Virus record (IMG/VR): IMGVR_UViG_3300042391_001456
Location: 38,754 to 102,753 of that record
Reading direction: 5' to 3' (one strand)
Source: a virus
Length of the DNA: 64,000 nucleotides
The position numbers were made by a program, and so were the translations under genes. The notes beneath the pieces were generated by a model that was not told the origin of the DNA, did not search any database, and saw only the letters and a list, made by a program, of their open reading frames with translations. How positions within the stretch are numbered: position 1 is the first letter of the stretch; each line of letters starts with the position of its first letter. Shown one piece after another: positions 41,063-48,770 of this stretch.

Positions 41063-41804
41063 AAATATTTTTCATTCCTATTTTTTTCAAAGAATTGTTA
41101 ATTGATTTCGCAATATCCTCTTTAGATAAAGATTTATACTTTTGAAGTAATTGTAAATTTCGTTGATACCACTTCATATCAGGAGCTTCTCTATCATGAT
41201 ATAGATGATAACATCTTGATTTCTGTTCATAATGTGTTAAGAAATTTTCAACTTTAATAGTTTGAAAGTCATCTTCTGCCCCCCAACCAATAAATTCTTC
41301 GCACCATCCACCTATTCTCATAATAGATTCTTTTCTGAATATTGTAATACCTCCACAAATATTTATCTTCTGATGATCTTCCTCACCTCTACCTGGTCGA
41401 TTAATTCCAAATATAGATTCCATTTGAAGTTGACTTTCTTCCGGATTTAAATCCACAACAGAACTATATGGACTAACCATATCATACTCTTCTATTTTTT
41501 TTATCGCTGAGATAAAAGAATTTGGTTCCATAATTAAATCACAATCAGTAAAAACAATAATATCAGAATTTGAGTTTTTCAATCCAACATTAAATCCCCA
41601 TGATCTATTAAATGGTAAATTTGTTTTTGTGAAAATATGTTTAGCGGTAAAATTCAGATGTTCTATTTTAGAATGTGTATCTTGTTCTACTATTATTACC
41701 TCAACTCCTGAAAATCCATTTAACCATTCCAAAACTCTTTTTAAGTTGTTCCATCTTTGTATATTATGTCTATATAATATAATGCAGCTAAAATTATAAT
41801 TCAT
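41049..41804 (-). CDS. GT2-family glycosyltransferase (galactosyltransferase-like)
   Basis: A 251-residue protein. SCIILYRHNIQRWNNLKRVL and VEVIIVEQDTHSK are the N-terminal nucleotide-binding strands; FTDCDLIMEP supplies the D-x-D metal site; FIGWGAEDDFQTIKV is the acceptor/catalytic ED motif typical of the Glyco_transf_7C branch. It likely transfers a hexose from a UDP- or GDP-sugar. It is co-transcribed with the capsid-paralogue gene, so head-protein decoration is possible. Confidence 0.82.
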   Translation of the reverse strand: MNYNFSCIILYRHNIQRWNNLKRVLEWLNGFSGVEVIIVEQDTHSKIEHLNFTAKHIFTKTNLPFNRSWGFNVGLKNSNSDIIVFTDCDLIMEPNSFISAIKKIEEYDMVSPYSSVVDLNPEESQLQMESIFGINRPGRGEEDHQKINICGGITIFRKESIMRIGGWCEEFIGWGAEDDFQTIKVENFLTHYEQKSRCYHLYHDREAPDMKWYQRNLQLLQKYKSLSKEDIAKSINNSLKKIGMKNIYDNF

Positions 41805-41840
41805 TTTGATTTTATTTTTATCTTTTATAGATATTTTTAT

Positions 41841-41848
41841 TATCTTTG
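41841..41848 (+). promoter_or_regulatory. Bacteroidota-type -7 element (TATCTTTG)
   Basis: Matches TAnnTTTG, 22 bases before the start at 41871. The -33 element is not at the usual distance. Confidence 0.4.
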
Positions 41849-41870
41849 TTTAATTATAAAATAATTATTT

Positions 41871-42275
41871 ATGAATATTGTTGGATGGAGAGAATTATTT
41901 CATTTCCCAGAACTTAAACTAGTGAATATACCTGGTAAAATAGATACTGGTGCTTGGTCTAATGTCTTACACTGTGATGAAATAAATTTAGTAGATAATA
42001 AACTAAATGTTAAAATTGGCAATAACAATTATATATTTGATAAATTTAAAATTATAGATGTTAAAAGTTCATTTGGTGATGAACAAGAAAGATGGAGTAT
42101 AATAACACCGATTTTATTAGGAAATAAAGAGTATAAATTACAAATTTCATTAAGTAATAGAGAAAAAATGAAATATCCACTTCTAATTGGTAGAAGGTTT
42201 CTGCAAAAATTTAAATATATAGTAGATGTAAATAAAGAATGTATTAATATAAATGATCACTTTAAAAAAATATAA
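41871..42275 (+). CDS. Retropepsin-like aspartic protease (RimB / PF05618-like)
   Basis: A 134-residue protein: IVGWRELFHFPELKL, then GKIDTGAWSNVLHC with the DTGA active-site motif (25-28), SSFGDEQERWSII, and YPLLIGRRFLQKF. This is the layout of the small single-domain retropepsin-like family once called ATP-dependent zinc proteases, of which RimB trims poly-glutamate tails from ribosomal protein S6 next to RimK. No RimK-like ATP-grasp gene is seen in the window. A role in removing post-translational amino-acid tails is an inference. Confidence 0.8.
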   Translation: MNIVGWRELFHFPELKLVNIPGKIDTGAWSNVLHCDEINLVDNKLNVKIGNNNYIFDKFKIIDVKSSFGDEQERWSIITPILLGNKEYKLQISLSNREKMKYPLLIGRRFLQKFKYIVDVNKECININDHFKKI

Positions 42276-42789
42276 TTATTTCACTGGAACTCCAAATGAT
42301 GTTTCAAATTCGGTTTCTAAAATTACTAAGTTTTTAGAACTTGATGGTTGGAATTCTATTCTATTTTGTAGAGAAAATTCTAATATAAAACATCAAATGC
42401 CTAATAATTTTATTTTTAAAAATCTGGAACATTTTAGAGAATTAGTTAGTGAACCAGGAAATTTATTCAGATGTAATCTAATAGTATTAGATTTATGGGG
42501 ATTTAATTTAATAGAAATTGATAAATTTAAATGCATTTGTGATGATTTAAATATTAAACTAATAATATTAGCAAAGGAATTCAATTATAAAACTAGTGAC
42601 GATGTTTCTGACTACCATGTTATAACTAAATATAATCATGGTATAACACCAACATCATTATCATTCCCAATAAAATCAGAGACTATAATAACCGAAAGAA
42701 TAAGTAATTGGACATCCACTTTAGATGATTTGAAGAAATCTTATATTAGAGACAAGAAAATAGATATTCTTTTTGATGATGATGAATAA
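42253..42789 (+). CDS. Hypothetical protein (178 aa) with C-terminal motif
   Basis: Starts MITLKKYNYFTGTPNDVSNSVSK and overlaps the protease gene by 23 bases. Alternating strands and helices (NLIVLDLWGFNLIEID, LNIKLIILAKEF) suggest a Rossmann-like fold. Its C-terminus SYIRDKKIDILFDDDE carries the shared R-D-x-K-I-D motif with an acidic tail. Function is unknown. Confidence 0.55.
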   Translation: MITLKKYNYFTGTPNDVSNSVSKITKFLELDGWNSILFCRENSNIKHQMPNNFIFKNLEHFRELVSEPGNLFRCNLIVLDLWGFNLIEIDKFKCICDDLNIKLIILAKEFNYKTSDDVSDYHVITKYNHGITPTSLSFPIKSETIITERISNWTSTLDDLKKSYIRDKKIDILFDDDE

Positions 42790-42826
42790 TTTTTATTTAA
42801 AATGATTCTAAATTAAATTTTATCCT

Positions 42827-42834
42827 TATATTTG
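42827..42834 (+). promoter_or_regulatory. Bacteroidota-type -7 element (TATATTTG)
   Basis: Matches TAnnTTTG, 30 bases before the start at 42865. No convincing -33 element. Confidence 0.4.
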
Positions 42835-42864
42835 TAATATATTTTAAACATAAAATAAGTAAAA

Positions 42865-44025
42865 ATGAGAATTACTAAAAAGTTTTTACAATTAACTAGA
42901 TTTACATACCCTCACGGAACTGAATCCGGATTAATTAAAAATCTACCACAAAATGTTCAAGAAGATGAATATGGAAACTTCTTTCTTCTAATAGGTGAAA
43001 AACCATCCACTATGTTTACTTGTCACTTAGACACTGCTGATTCTACTCAAAAAAGAGTTAACCACGTTTTTGATGGTAATATAATTAGAACAGATGGCAC
43101 ATCAATATTAGGAGCTGATGATAAAGCTGGAATGACTGTTATTTCTTATATGATAAATAAAGAGGTTCCCGGATTATATTATTTCTTTTTAGGAGAAGAA
43201 GTTGGTTGTGTTGGATCTAGAAAAGTTTCAGCAACCTGGACTTCAAATCCATTTTCAGAACATATCACTAAATGTGTTTCTTTTGATAGAAGAGGTACAG
43301 ACTCAATTATCACTTATCAAATGTTTGGTAGATGTTGTTCAGAAACTTTCGCATTAGAATTAGCAAAAAGAATGAACTCTACCGACAATGGTATGAAAAT
43401 GGCTCCAGATAATACAGGTATTTTAACAGACTCTGCTAAATTTATGAGTTTAATTCCAGAATGTACAAACATTTCTGTTGGTTATTATAATGAACACACT
43501 CATCGCGAAAGTCAAGATATAGAATTCTTAAAAAGATTGTGTAGAACAGTTGTTAGCATTGATTGGGAAACATTACCAATTGAGAGAGACCAAAATTCAA
43601 TCGATGATGATTATGATGATTATGATGATTGGGGTTTCTGGGGAGGTGGATCATACTCCGGGAGTAAATCTAATAATAAAGTTGAATATGTATCTGATGA
43701 TTCTAATTGGAATGTTGATAACTATACTCATGTTTCTTTGGATGGTGTAACTAAAAAAGTTTATATAAGTAATTATCAAGTGGATTTTGAAAAAGAAATA
43801 ATCTATGAGTGGTTATTTTTAACAAATGATTGTTCTGAATTAAAAGAAATTATATGGAATGGTCACTCACTTTATTCAAAAAGTCCGTCTGGTAAAGTTG
43901 AATATATTGGAAATAGAAATGATTTAATGGATCATATCGAAGAGTTGAAAAGTATTCCAAGAGAAGAAATATCAGAGACGATTAAATTAAAGAAAAAAAA
44001 AACTGATTATGGATTTAACTTCTGA
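42865..44025 (+). CDS. Zinc aminopeptidase-like protein (M20/M28/M42 type), short form
   Basis: A 386-residue protein. MFTCHLDTAD, ILGADDKAGMT, FFLGEEVGC, SFDRRGTDS and YNEHTHRES give the H-D-E-D-H set of co-catalytic zinc peptidases. It is a paralogue of the 611-residue enzyme at 17864-19699 and lacks that protein's N-terminal domain. An Asp/Tyr-rich linker (DDDYDDYDDW) and Gly/Ser patch join a different C-terminal region (about 300-386). Overlaps the next gene by 17 bases. It could degrade peptides released by host or phage proteases. Confidence 0.82.
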   Translation: MRITKKFLQLTRFTYPHGTESGLIKNLPQNVQEDEYGNFFLLIGEKPSTMFTCHLDTADSTQKRVNHVFDGNIIRTDGTSILGADDKAGMTVISYMINKEVPGLYYFFLGEEVGCVGSRKVSATWTSNPFSEHITKCVSFDRRGTDSIITYQMFGRCCSETFALELAKRMNSTDNGMKMAPDNTGILTDSAKFMSLIPECTNISVGYYNEHTHRESQDIEFLKRLCRTVVSIDWETLPIERDQNSIDDDYDDYDDWGFWGGGSYSGSKSNNKVEYVSDDSNWNVDNYTHVSLDGVTKKVYISNYQVDFEKEIIYEWLFLTNDCSELKEIIWNGHSLYSKSPSGKVEYIGNRNDLMDHIEELKSIPREEISETIKLKKKKTDYGFNF

Positions 44026-44311
44026 AAAATTTGAACACATACATTTTCCACACATTCTATTTTTTGGATTAACACAGAAATTAAAATTAAAAGATAGAAT
44101 TTTAGTCTATAAAGGTGGTGAAGATGGTGATCTAATAGTTGGTAAAGAATATGTTATTGAAGAAAAAAATTATTCACCAAATAAAGAAACTACAAGAGTT
44201 GCTGTTTGGACTTGCAAAGATGAAAATAATAAAATAGTTATTATTGATAAAAATAACTTTGTAACTCTAATAGATTTTAGGAATAGTAGAATAGATGATA
44301 TTATAAACTAA
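44009..44311 (+). CDS. Small protein (100 aa) with C-terminal motif
   Basis: A 100-residue protein with an SH3/KOW-like beta core (LKLKDRILVYKGGEDGDLIV, TTRVAVWTCKDE) ending DFRNSRIDDIIN, the shared C-terminal motif. An in-frame overlap of 17 bases with the metallopeptidase gene implies coupled translation. Function is unknown. Confidence 0.55.
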   Translation: MDLTSEKFEHIHFPHILFFGLTQKLKLKDRILVYKGGEDGDLIVGKEYVIEEKNYSPNKETTRVAVWTCKDENNKIVIIDKNNFVTLIDFRNSRIDDIIN

Positions 44312-44313
44312 AG

Positions 44314-44342
44314 TAAAAAACCACTCAATTGAGTGGTTTTCT
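44314..44342. terminator. Bidirectional terminator
   Basis: Stem AAAACCACTCAA / TTGAGTGGTTTT; similar in sequence to the terminators at 9454, 51513 and 55741. Confidence 0.85.
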
Positions 44343-44345
44343 TTA

Positions 44346-44528
44346 TTATCCTAGTATCATTCCAGGTGTTTTAAACTCTTTTTGACTAGTGATTTCCAAC
44401 ATTTGAGTGGATGTTAATTCTTTAGAATTCCATCCTCTTTTTTTAGAGTATTCAGTGATGAATTTCTCTCTTAGAAGATTTACTTCTTCTGTTGAAATTG
44501 TTTGATTTTTAATTAAATTATTATCCAT
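44346..44528 (-). CDS. Small protein (60 aa), LTxxQ-type
   Basis: MDNNLIKNQTISTEEVNLLREK... ending ELTSTQMLEITSQKEFKTPGMILG. The C-terminal pattern LT-x-x-Q-x-L-E-I ... PG-hydrophobic resembles small conserved proteins seen in T4-like phages; I cannot name a function. Confidence 0.55.
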   Translation of the reverse strand: MDNNLIKNQTISTEEVNLLREKFITEYSKKRGWNSKELTSTQMLEITSQKEFKTPGMILG

Positions 44529-44544
44529 AATTATTTTTTATTTT

Positions 44545-44553
44545 TATATATTA
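44545..44553 (-). promoter_or_regulatory. TAATATATA element upstream of 60-aa gene
   Basis: Exact nonamer on the minus strand, 16 bases before the start at 44528. Confidence 0.35.
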
Positions 44554-44569
44554 GATTTTAAACATTCTT

Positions 44570-45094
44570 TTGAATATTTTTATTATCTTTATAAAAAATA
44601 ATAATATGAGTTTAAGTTTAATATGGTCACTTTTTAATATAATTTTAGTATCATATACATTTTATTATATTAATAAAAATAAAGATAAAGATATATCGTA
44701 TAATTATCTCTATAAAAGAGTTGGTACTCAATGTTACAAATGTGATGTTGATTTAGGTGAATTTTATGACCAAATGGATAAACTTGTAAAGAATGAAGAA
44801 GATTTTACACTTTGTAAAAAATGTAATAGAGATGAAAAATTATATTTTTTACAAAATGGTAAATTAAAATTGTTCTTTTATATTTTTAAAAGTAGAGTTA
44901 ATAAACTTCTCATATCTAATAAATTTTATAAAAAGTTCAATTTATTTATGACCATGTCAATGGTATTGACTTTAATAATTCATTATATTTTATATTTTAA
45001 TTTTAATATAGGATTTTTTCTTTGGATAAATTATTCTATAGTTACTCTAAATTTTATAATAATATTATATCAAAATAATTTGAGATATAAATAA
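44570..45094 (+). CDS. Membrane protein with zinc-knuckle-like CxxC pairs (174 aa)
   Basis: The start may instead be Met13 (44606, MSLSLIWSLFNIILVSYTFYY), which puts a membrane helix at the very N-terminus. Two CxxC pairs (QCYKCDVD and FTLCKKCNRD) bracket a ~35-residue loop and look zinc-binding. Two more membrane helices follow (MVLTLIIHYILYFN, LWINYSIVTLNFIIILY). Inner-membrane location likely; role unknown. Confidence 0.6.
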   Translation: MNIFIIFIKNNNMSLSLIWSLFNIILVSYTFYYINKNKDKDISYNYLYKRVGTQCYKCDVDLGEFYDQMDKLVKNEEDFTLCKKCNRDEKLYFLQNGKLKLFFYIFKSRVNKLLISNKFYKKFNLFMTMSMVLTLIIHYILYFNFNIGFFLWINYSIVTLNFIIILYQNNLRYK

Positions 45095-45109
45095 TTTTTA
45101 TTATTTTTG
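45079..45109 (+). promoter_or_regulatory. Bacteroidota-type promoter of 2H phosphoesterase operon
   Basis: TTTG at 45079-45082, a 19-base spacer, and TATTTTTG at 45102-45109 fit the TTTG/TAnnTTTG consensus; the start codon follows after 5 bases, so the transcript would be leaderless or nearly so. Confidence 0.5.
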
Positions 45110-45114
45110 TATCT

Positions 45115-45591
45115 ATGTTTACTATTAAAGGCATATTAGAATTTGATCCAATCAATGTTACTAAAAAACATGATAACCAATCTTCATGGAAAAAAGTCGC
45201 TATTGTTAGGTTTGAAATTGATGATGATACTTGGTCTTACTACGCTTGGTTTCTTAAAAAGAGATTTAATCTAAATCTTAATAAACCTTTAAGAGGAACT
45301 CACCTCACGATAATAAATGATATTGTCGATGATGATTTATATAAAATGGGTCGACAACTTTTTCATGGTAAAGAAATAACAATTCAATACAACCCATTAG
45401 ATATCCGTTCTAATAAGAAAGGACACTGGTGGTTAAAAGCTTATTCAGATGATGCTCATAATATAAGAACGGTTGTCGGATTAGATCCAAGTCCATATTT
45501 TGGTTTACACATAACAATTGGATTAGCAACACACTTACAATTAGAACACTCTAAATATATAACCGAACAATGTATTAAATTTGATTTATAA
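45115..45591 (+). CDS. 2H phosphoesterase-like protein
   Basis: A 158-residue protein with two H-x-T motifs, GTHLTII (His63-Thr65) and LHITIG (His132-Thr134), about 70 residues apart. This is the paired signature of 2H phosphoesterases (LigT/CPDase fold), which hydrolyse cyclic or 2'-5' phosphodiesters. Phage members include T4-type Acb1 (gp57B), which degrades CBASS cyclic nucleotides. Here it may neutralise an immune messenger or process RNA ends; the spacing and length differ from Acb1, so the substrate is open. Confidence 0.65.
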   Translation: MFTIKGILEFDPINVTKKHDNQSSWKKVAIVRFEIDDDTWSYYAWFLKKRFNLNLNKPLRGTHLTIINDIVDDDLYKMGRQLFHGKEITIQYNPLDIRSNKKGHWWLKAYSDDAHNIRTVVGLDPSPYFGLHITIGLATHLQLEHSKYITEQCIKFDL

Positions 45592-45625
45592 TATAACAAA
45601 TTAAAAAAATTAAAATATAAATTAT

Positions 45626-45856
45626 ATGTTAGAAGAAATAAAACAATTAAATATTAATGAAGAAATTCTAAAGAATTATGATATCAAATCTATACAGGTT
45701 ATGAGTGATGGTAACCTTGAACCAGCTATACATATTCTTTTTAACAACGGTATTATATTAAATTCAAATATTCATAGATATGAAATTATTGAACTAATAT
45801 CTTCTATAAAGAGTGATGGTCGTAACGATAAAATTAATAAAATTTTAAATGTATAA
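45626..45856 (+). CDS. Small protein (76 aa) with C-terminal motif
   Basis: MLEEIKQLNINEEILKNYDIKSIQ..., beta-alpha fold, ending DGRNDKINKILNV, the shared C-terminal motif. Overlaps the next gene by 8 bases. Function is unknown. Confidence 0.55.
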   Translation: MLEEIKQLNINEEILKNYDIKSIQVMSDGNLEPAIHILFNNGIILNSNIHRYEIIELISSIKSDGRNDKINKILNV

Positions 45857-46034
45857 ACTTAGTGAGAAAATTCCGGATAAAGGAAAAGATTTACTTGTTA
45901 TAGACTCCAATGGAAATAAAAATTGGTGCTATAGATGTAATTGTAAAAGAGAAAATTGTATGGAATTTAGATGCCCAATAAGCGGATCTATGATAATGAT
46001 TGATATAGTTGAGTGGGAATATGATAATAAGTAA
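45849..46034 (+). CDS. Small cysteine-rich protein (61 aa)
   Basis: MYKLSEKIPDKGKDLLVIDSNGNKNWCYRCNCKRENCMEFRCP... has C-x-x-C-x-C and C-x(4)-C spacing, possibly a small zinc ribbon, ending MIDIVEWEYDNK. It resembles a DUF551-like mini-domain (DGxxxxVxxWxx), but this is tentative. Confidence 0.5.
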   Translation: MYKLSEKIPDKGKDLLVIDSNGNKNWCYRCNCKRENCMEFRCPISGSMIMIDIVEWEYDNK

Positions 46035-46046
46035 TGAAATAAAATT

Positions 46047-46400
46047 ATGAAAAGTTACGAAGAAATTAAAAAAGAAGAACTAGAAGGAACTAGTAAATAT
46101 ACCGATAAACAATTCAATTTATATTTTAAATTTCTTAAAGTATTGAGATCACTTTTTACTGAGAGTTTTTTGTGGTTTGCCTCAATAATAGTTTTTATTG
46201 GAGTTTGGAGTGTTTTCCATTGGCTTGGATTTTTTCCAATAGATTTTTTAACTATTACTATGTTTGTAGTTAGTCATTTTATTTATTGGATTTTAAAAGG
46301 TAAAAAATCATCTATAGAACTAATCGATGATGTAGTTCCTGAATTAGATTTAATCCTAAAAGCACTTGGTGAAATAAAAGAAATTAGGAAAAATAAATGA
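46047..46400 (+). CDS. Small inner-membrane protein (117 aa)
   Basis: Two adjacent membrane helices (FLWFASIIVFIGVWSVFHWLG and FLTITMFVVSHFIYWIL) with a charged N-terminal helix and a C-terminal helix (LDLILKALGEIKEIRKNK). No known family; a holin-like or membrane-remodelling role cannot be excluded. Overlaps the HAD gene by 4 bases. Confidence 0.6.
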   Translation: MKSYEEIKKEELEGTSKYTDKQFNLYFKFLKVLRSLFTESFLWFASIIVFIGVWSVFHWLGFFPIDFLTITMFVVSHFIYWILKGKKSSIELIDDVVPELDLILKALGEIKEIRKNK

Positions 46401-46807
46401 TTGTAATTTTTACCGATATTGATGGTGTATTGAATCCACATTGGAGAAAAAAGTGGGATAAAAAAGCTATTTTAAACTACAATAAACTATGTAAAGAGTT
46501 CGATCTCAAGCCAGTAATAACTTCTACTTGGAAATTAAATCACACAAAAGAGGAATTACAAGATATTTTTACTAATCAAGAAATTGATATAGAAATATTT
46601 GATTATACACCAAATTTAGACCAACAGGATAGAGGATTGGAAATAAAGGAATGGTTACTCCATAACAAAGTAGATAACTATGTTGTTATTGATGATAGAG
46701 TGTTTGATATAGAACCACATGTACATAATGTAGTTAAATGTAGAAGTTGGATTGGTTTAACAGAAGAGGAGTGTGATATAATAAGAAATATTTTGAATTA
46801 TGAGTGA
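46397..46807 (+). CDS. HAD-superfamily hydrolase (RNA-repair-associated type)
   Basis: A 136-residue protein: VIFTDIDGVLNPHW with Asp7/Asp9 (motif I), VITSTWKLN (motif II), and YVVIDDRVFDIEPH (motif IV Asp pair). The compact form fits the HAD_SAK_2-type domain found in RNA-repair proteins. It probably removes phosphate from nucleotides, nucleic-acid ends or small molecules. T4's Pnkp uses a HAD phosphatase for tRNA repair; here no kinase domain is attached. Confidence 0.82.
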   Translation: MIVIFTDIDGVLNPHWRKKWDKKAILNYNKLCKEFDLKPVITSTWKLNHTKEELQDIFTNQEIDIEIFDYTPNLDQQDRGLEIKEWLLHNKVDNYVVIDDRVFDIEPHVHNVVKCRSWIGLTEEECDIIRNILNYE

Positions 46808-47159
46808 TGATTTTTTCGATAGTTTTAAAAAGCCTGAAAAGAAATGGGATCATAAAATAAGGGTAGTTCATTTTAAAAAAGAACCATATGATATTTATAT
46901 TGGTCGTTTACCAAATGATGGTTTCAATAAGTGGGCTTATCCCAAAGAATTAAGAGAGAAATTTGGAGAAGATACTCCTCGTAAGGTTATTATTGACGCT
47001 TATGAGGAGTATTTACTTTCTAATGAAGAATTAATGAATTCTCTTTATGAGTTAAGAGATAAAACTCTTGGTTGTTGGTGTAAAAATGAAGGTGGTGGTG
47101 GAAAGTCTTGTCACGGAGACATATTAGTTAAATGGGTTAAAAAGAAATGTAATGGATAA
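46800..47159 (+). CDS. DUF4326 domain protein
   Basis: A 119-residue protein with the DUF4326 pattern: RVVHFKKEPYDIYIGRLP, WAYPKELREKFGEDTPRKVI, and LGCWCKNEGGGGKSCHGDILVKWV (CWC ... CHGD). This family is common in phages and has no settled function; the conserved Cys/His suggests metal binding. Overlaps the HAD and the next gene by 8 bases each. Confidence 0.82.
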   Translation: MSDDFFDSFKKPEKKWDHKIRVVHFKKEPYDIYIGRLPNDGFNKWAYPKELREKFGEDTPRKVIIDAYEEYLLSNEELMNSLYELRDKTLGCWCKNEGGGGKSCHGDILVKWVKKKCNG

Positions 47160-47490
47160 TTTAGACTTATTAGAGTGTTGTCAATCTGTATTAAACTATC
47201 TTCAAGATAAAGATGAAGAATTAATTAATTTTACTGAATCAGAAACTATGAAAGAGATGGATAGAGTTCTTGTAAAAAATAATTTCGAATCATCTGTATT
47301 TGGCACGAACATGATGAATTTCATGCGTTGGTTATCAAATGAATATAATTTTGATAGTCCTGATATTTATGATGACGGTCGTTCTTATTTTTCAGATGGT
47401 TTCAAATTTACAAAGGCTCCTGCAAAAACTTTTCTGAAAGCCGTCATAAGAGAGATAAAAATAAAAGAATTGTTATGCCAGAAGGGGTAG
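47152..47490 (+). CDS. Hypothetical protein (112 aa) with C-terminal motif
   Basis: MDNLDLLECCQSVLNYLQDKDEE..., helical. The C-terminus IREIKIKELLCQKG is a variant of the shared motif. Overlaps the glycosylase gene by 16 bases. Confidence 0.5.
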   Translation: MDNLDLLECCQSVLNYLQDKDEELINFTESETMKEMDRVLVKNNFESSVFGTNMMNFMRWLSNEYNFDSPDIYDDGRSYFSDGFKFTKAPAKTFLKAVIREIKIKELLCQKG

Positions 47491-48278
47491 AAATAAGAAT
47501 AATGTCAGACTTTATCAATAAGAATTGTAGTGATAAAGTTTTTGAAAAATCTTTCCATGTATTAAAAGGAAACAATCCAGAAGAATTTAAACTATTAGAT
47601 GGTGAATTTAAGTTAAGTTCAGATTTCAACGGTAAAGAATTATTAGTATATGTATATCATGATGTTACATCTTTTTCTCAAAGGGTTAATGTTTCTGTGT
47701 TTATGGGAATGTCTGGAAATTGGAAATGGGTAAGAACTTCAGAATGGAATTCTACTAAATTTATTCGCCTTCGATTTGATACAATAGATGGTTGGTCTTT
47801 AATATTATATGGTCTTTATATGGGACCTAAATATAAAATTGGTGGATTTGGAACAAAAAGAGGACCTGACTCAATAAAAAATTTTGAAAAGTTTAAATCA
47901 AACATTTTGGAAAATTTAAATAAAAAAATATTTGATAAACCAATCTGTGAGGCAATTTTAGACCAAAAGTACTTTAATGGAATTGGTAATTATCTCAGAA
48001 GTAGTTTATTATATTATTTAGATATTAATCCTTTTCAAGTTGCTAGAACCGCATTAATAAACCACCCACAAATAATAGAGATGTGTAGAGATGTTCAATT
48101 AAAATCATATGAACTGAATGGTGGTCAATTAAAAGACTGGCGTTCACCATTCGATACTGATTATGAAGCTTTCAGAGATTGGGTTTATTATCAAAAGGGA
48201 AACTCTTGTAAAGATGGAACAGGCAGGACTTTTTGGTATGATCCTAAATGGCAAAACTTTTCACCTTATAAGATATAA
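47475..48278 (+). CDS. Fpg/Nei-family DNA glycosylase, zincless-finger type
   Basis: A 267-residue protein that starts MPEGVEIR with the catalytic Pro2 and Glu3 of the family. The helix-two-turn-helix segment is DQKYFNGIGNYLRSSLLYY. The C-terminal finger (CKDGTGRTFWYDPKWQNFSP) has the beta-hairpin with GRT-F/Y but only one Cys, so it is a zincless finger like that of NEIL1 and mimivirus Nei1. It removes oxidised pyrimidines or purines and nicks by beta,delta-elimination. Phage examples are uncommon. Confidence 0.88.
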   Translation: MPEGVEIRIMSDFINKNCSDKVFEKSFHVLKGNNPEEFKLLDGEFKLSSDFNGKELLVYVYHDVTSFSQRVNVSVFMGMSGNWKWVRTSEWNSTKFIRLRFDTIDGWSLILYGLYMGPKYKIGGFGTKRGPDSIKNFEKFKSNILENLNKKIFDKPICEAILDQKYFNGIGNYLRSSLLYYLDINPFQVARTALINHPQIIEMCRDVQLKSYELNGGQLKDWRSPFDTDYEAFRDWVYYQKGNSCKDGTGRTFWYDPKWQNFSPYKI

Positions 48279-48285
48279 AATAAAT

Positions 48286-48768
48286 ATGGCAAAGATTATC
48301 AAACCAGATTCAAATTCACAGACTTTTTCAGGACCTAAAATTTTCCTAGCAGGATCCATTGAAATGGGAAAAGCTATTGATTGGCAATCAGAAGTAGAAA
48401 ATCTTCTTAGTGGACATAATGTTACTGTTTATAATCCTAGAAGAATTTCATGGGATATGAATTGGGAACAATGTGAGACTAATCCTGAATTTAGAAATCA
48501 AGTGAATTGGGAAATGAATAACATAGATAACTCTGATATTATTTTTATGAATTTTGTAGAAGATACAATGTCTCCAATATCATTATTAGAACTTGGTTAT
48601 ATATCCGGTATAAATCCTTCCAAATTGATAGTTTGTTGTCCAAAAAAATTCTGGAGAAGAGGAAATGTTCAGATAGTATGTTCTAGAGAATCTATACCTC
48701 TATTTGATAATATAGAAGAAGCTATGGCTTCTTTACTCACTAGAGTTGAAAAACTTACAAATATATAA
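48286..48768 (+). CDS. Nucleoside 2-deoxyribosyltransferase-like protein
   Basis: Start chosen at 48286 (MAKIIKPDSNSQTF), 8 bases after the glycosylase stop; a longer reading would overlap that gene by 116 bases. The 160-residue product has KIFLAGSIEMGKAIDWQ and VNWEMNNIDNSDIIFMNF, and LLELGYISG, matching the Nuc_deoxyri_tr2 family (Glu in LELG as nucleophile region). The family exchanges bases on deoxyribonucleosides or hydrolyses nucleotides. It fits the nearby thymidylate synthase in nucleotide metabolism, or modified-base synthesis. Confidence 0.85.
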   Translation: MAKIIKPDSNSQTFSGPKIFLAGSIEMGKAIDWQSEVENLLSGHNVTVYNPRRISWDMNWEQCETNPEFRNQVNWEMNNIDNSDIIFMNFVEDTMSPISLLELGYISGINPSKLIVCCPKKFWRRGNVQIVCSRESIPLFDNIEEAMASLLTRVEKLTNI

Positions 48769-48770
48769 TA

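Noticed and set aside
48163-48285. Long N-terminal extension of the deoxyribosyltransferase-like protein
   Set aside because: It would overlap the Nei-like gene by more than 100 bases in another frame and adds no family-like residues; Met at 48286 follows that gene's stop directly.
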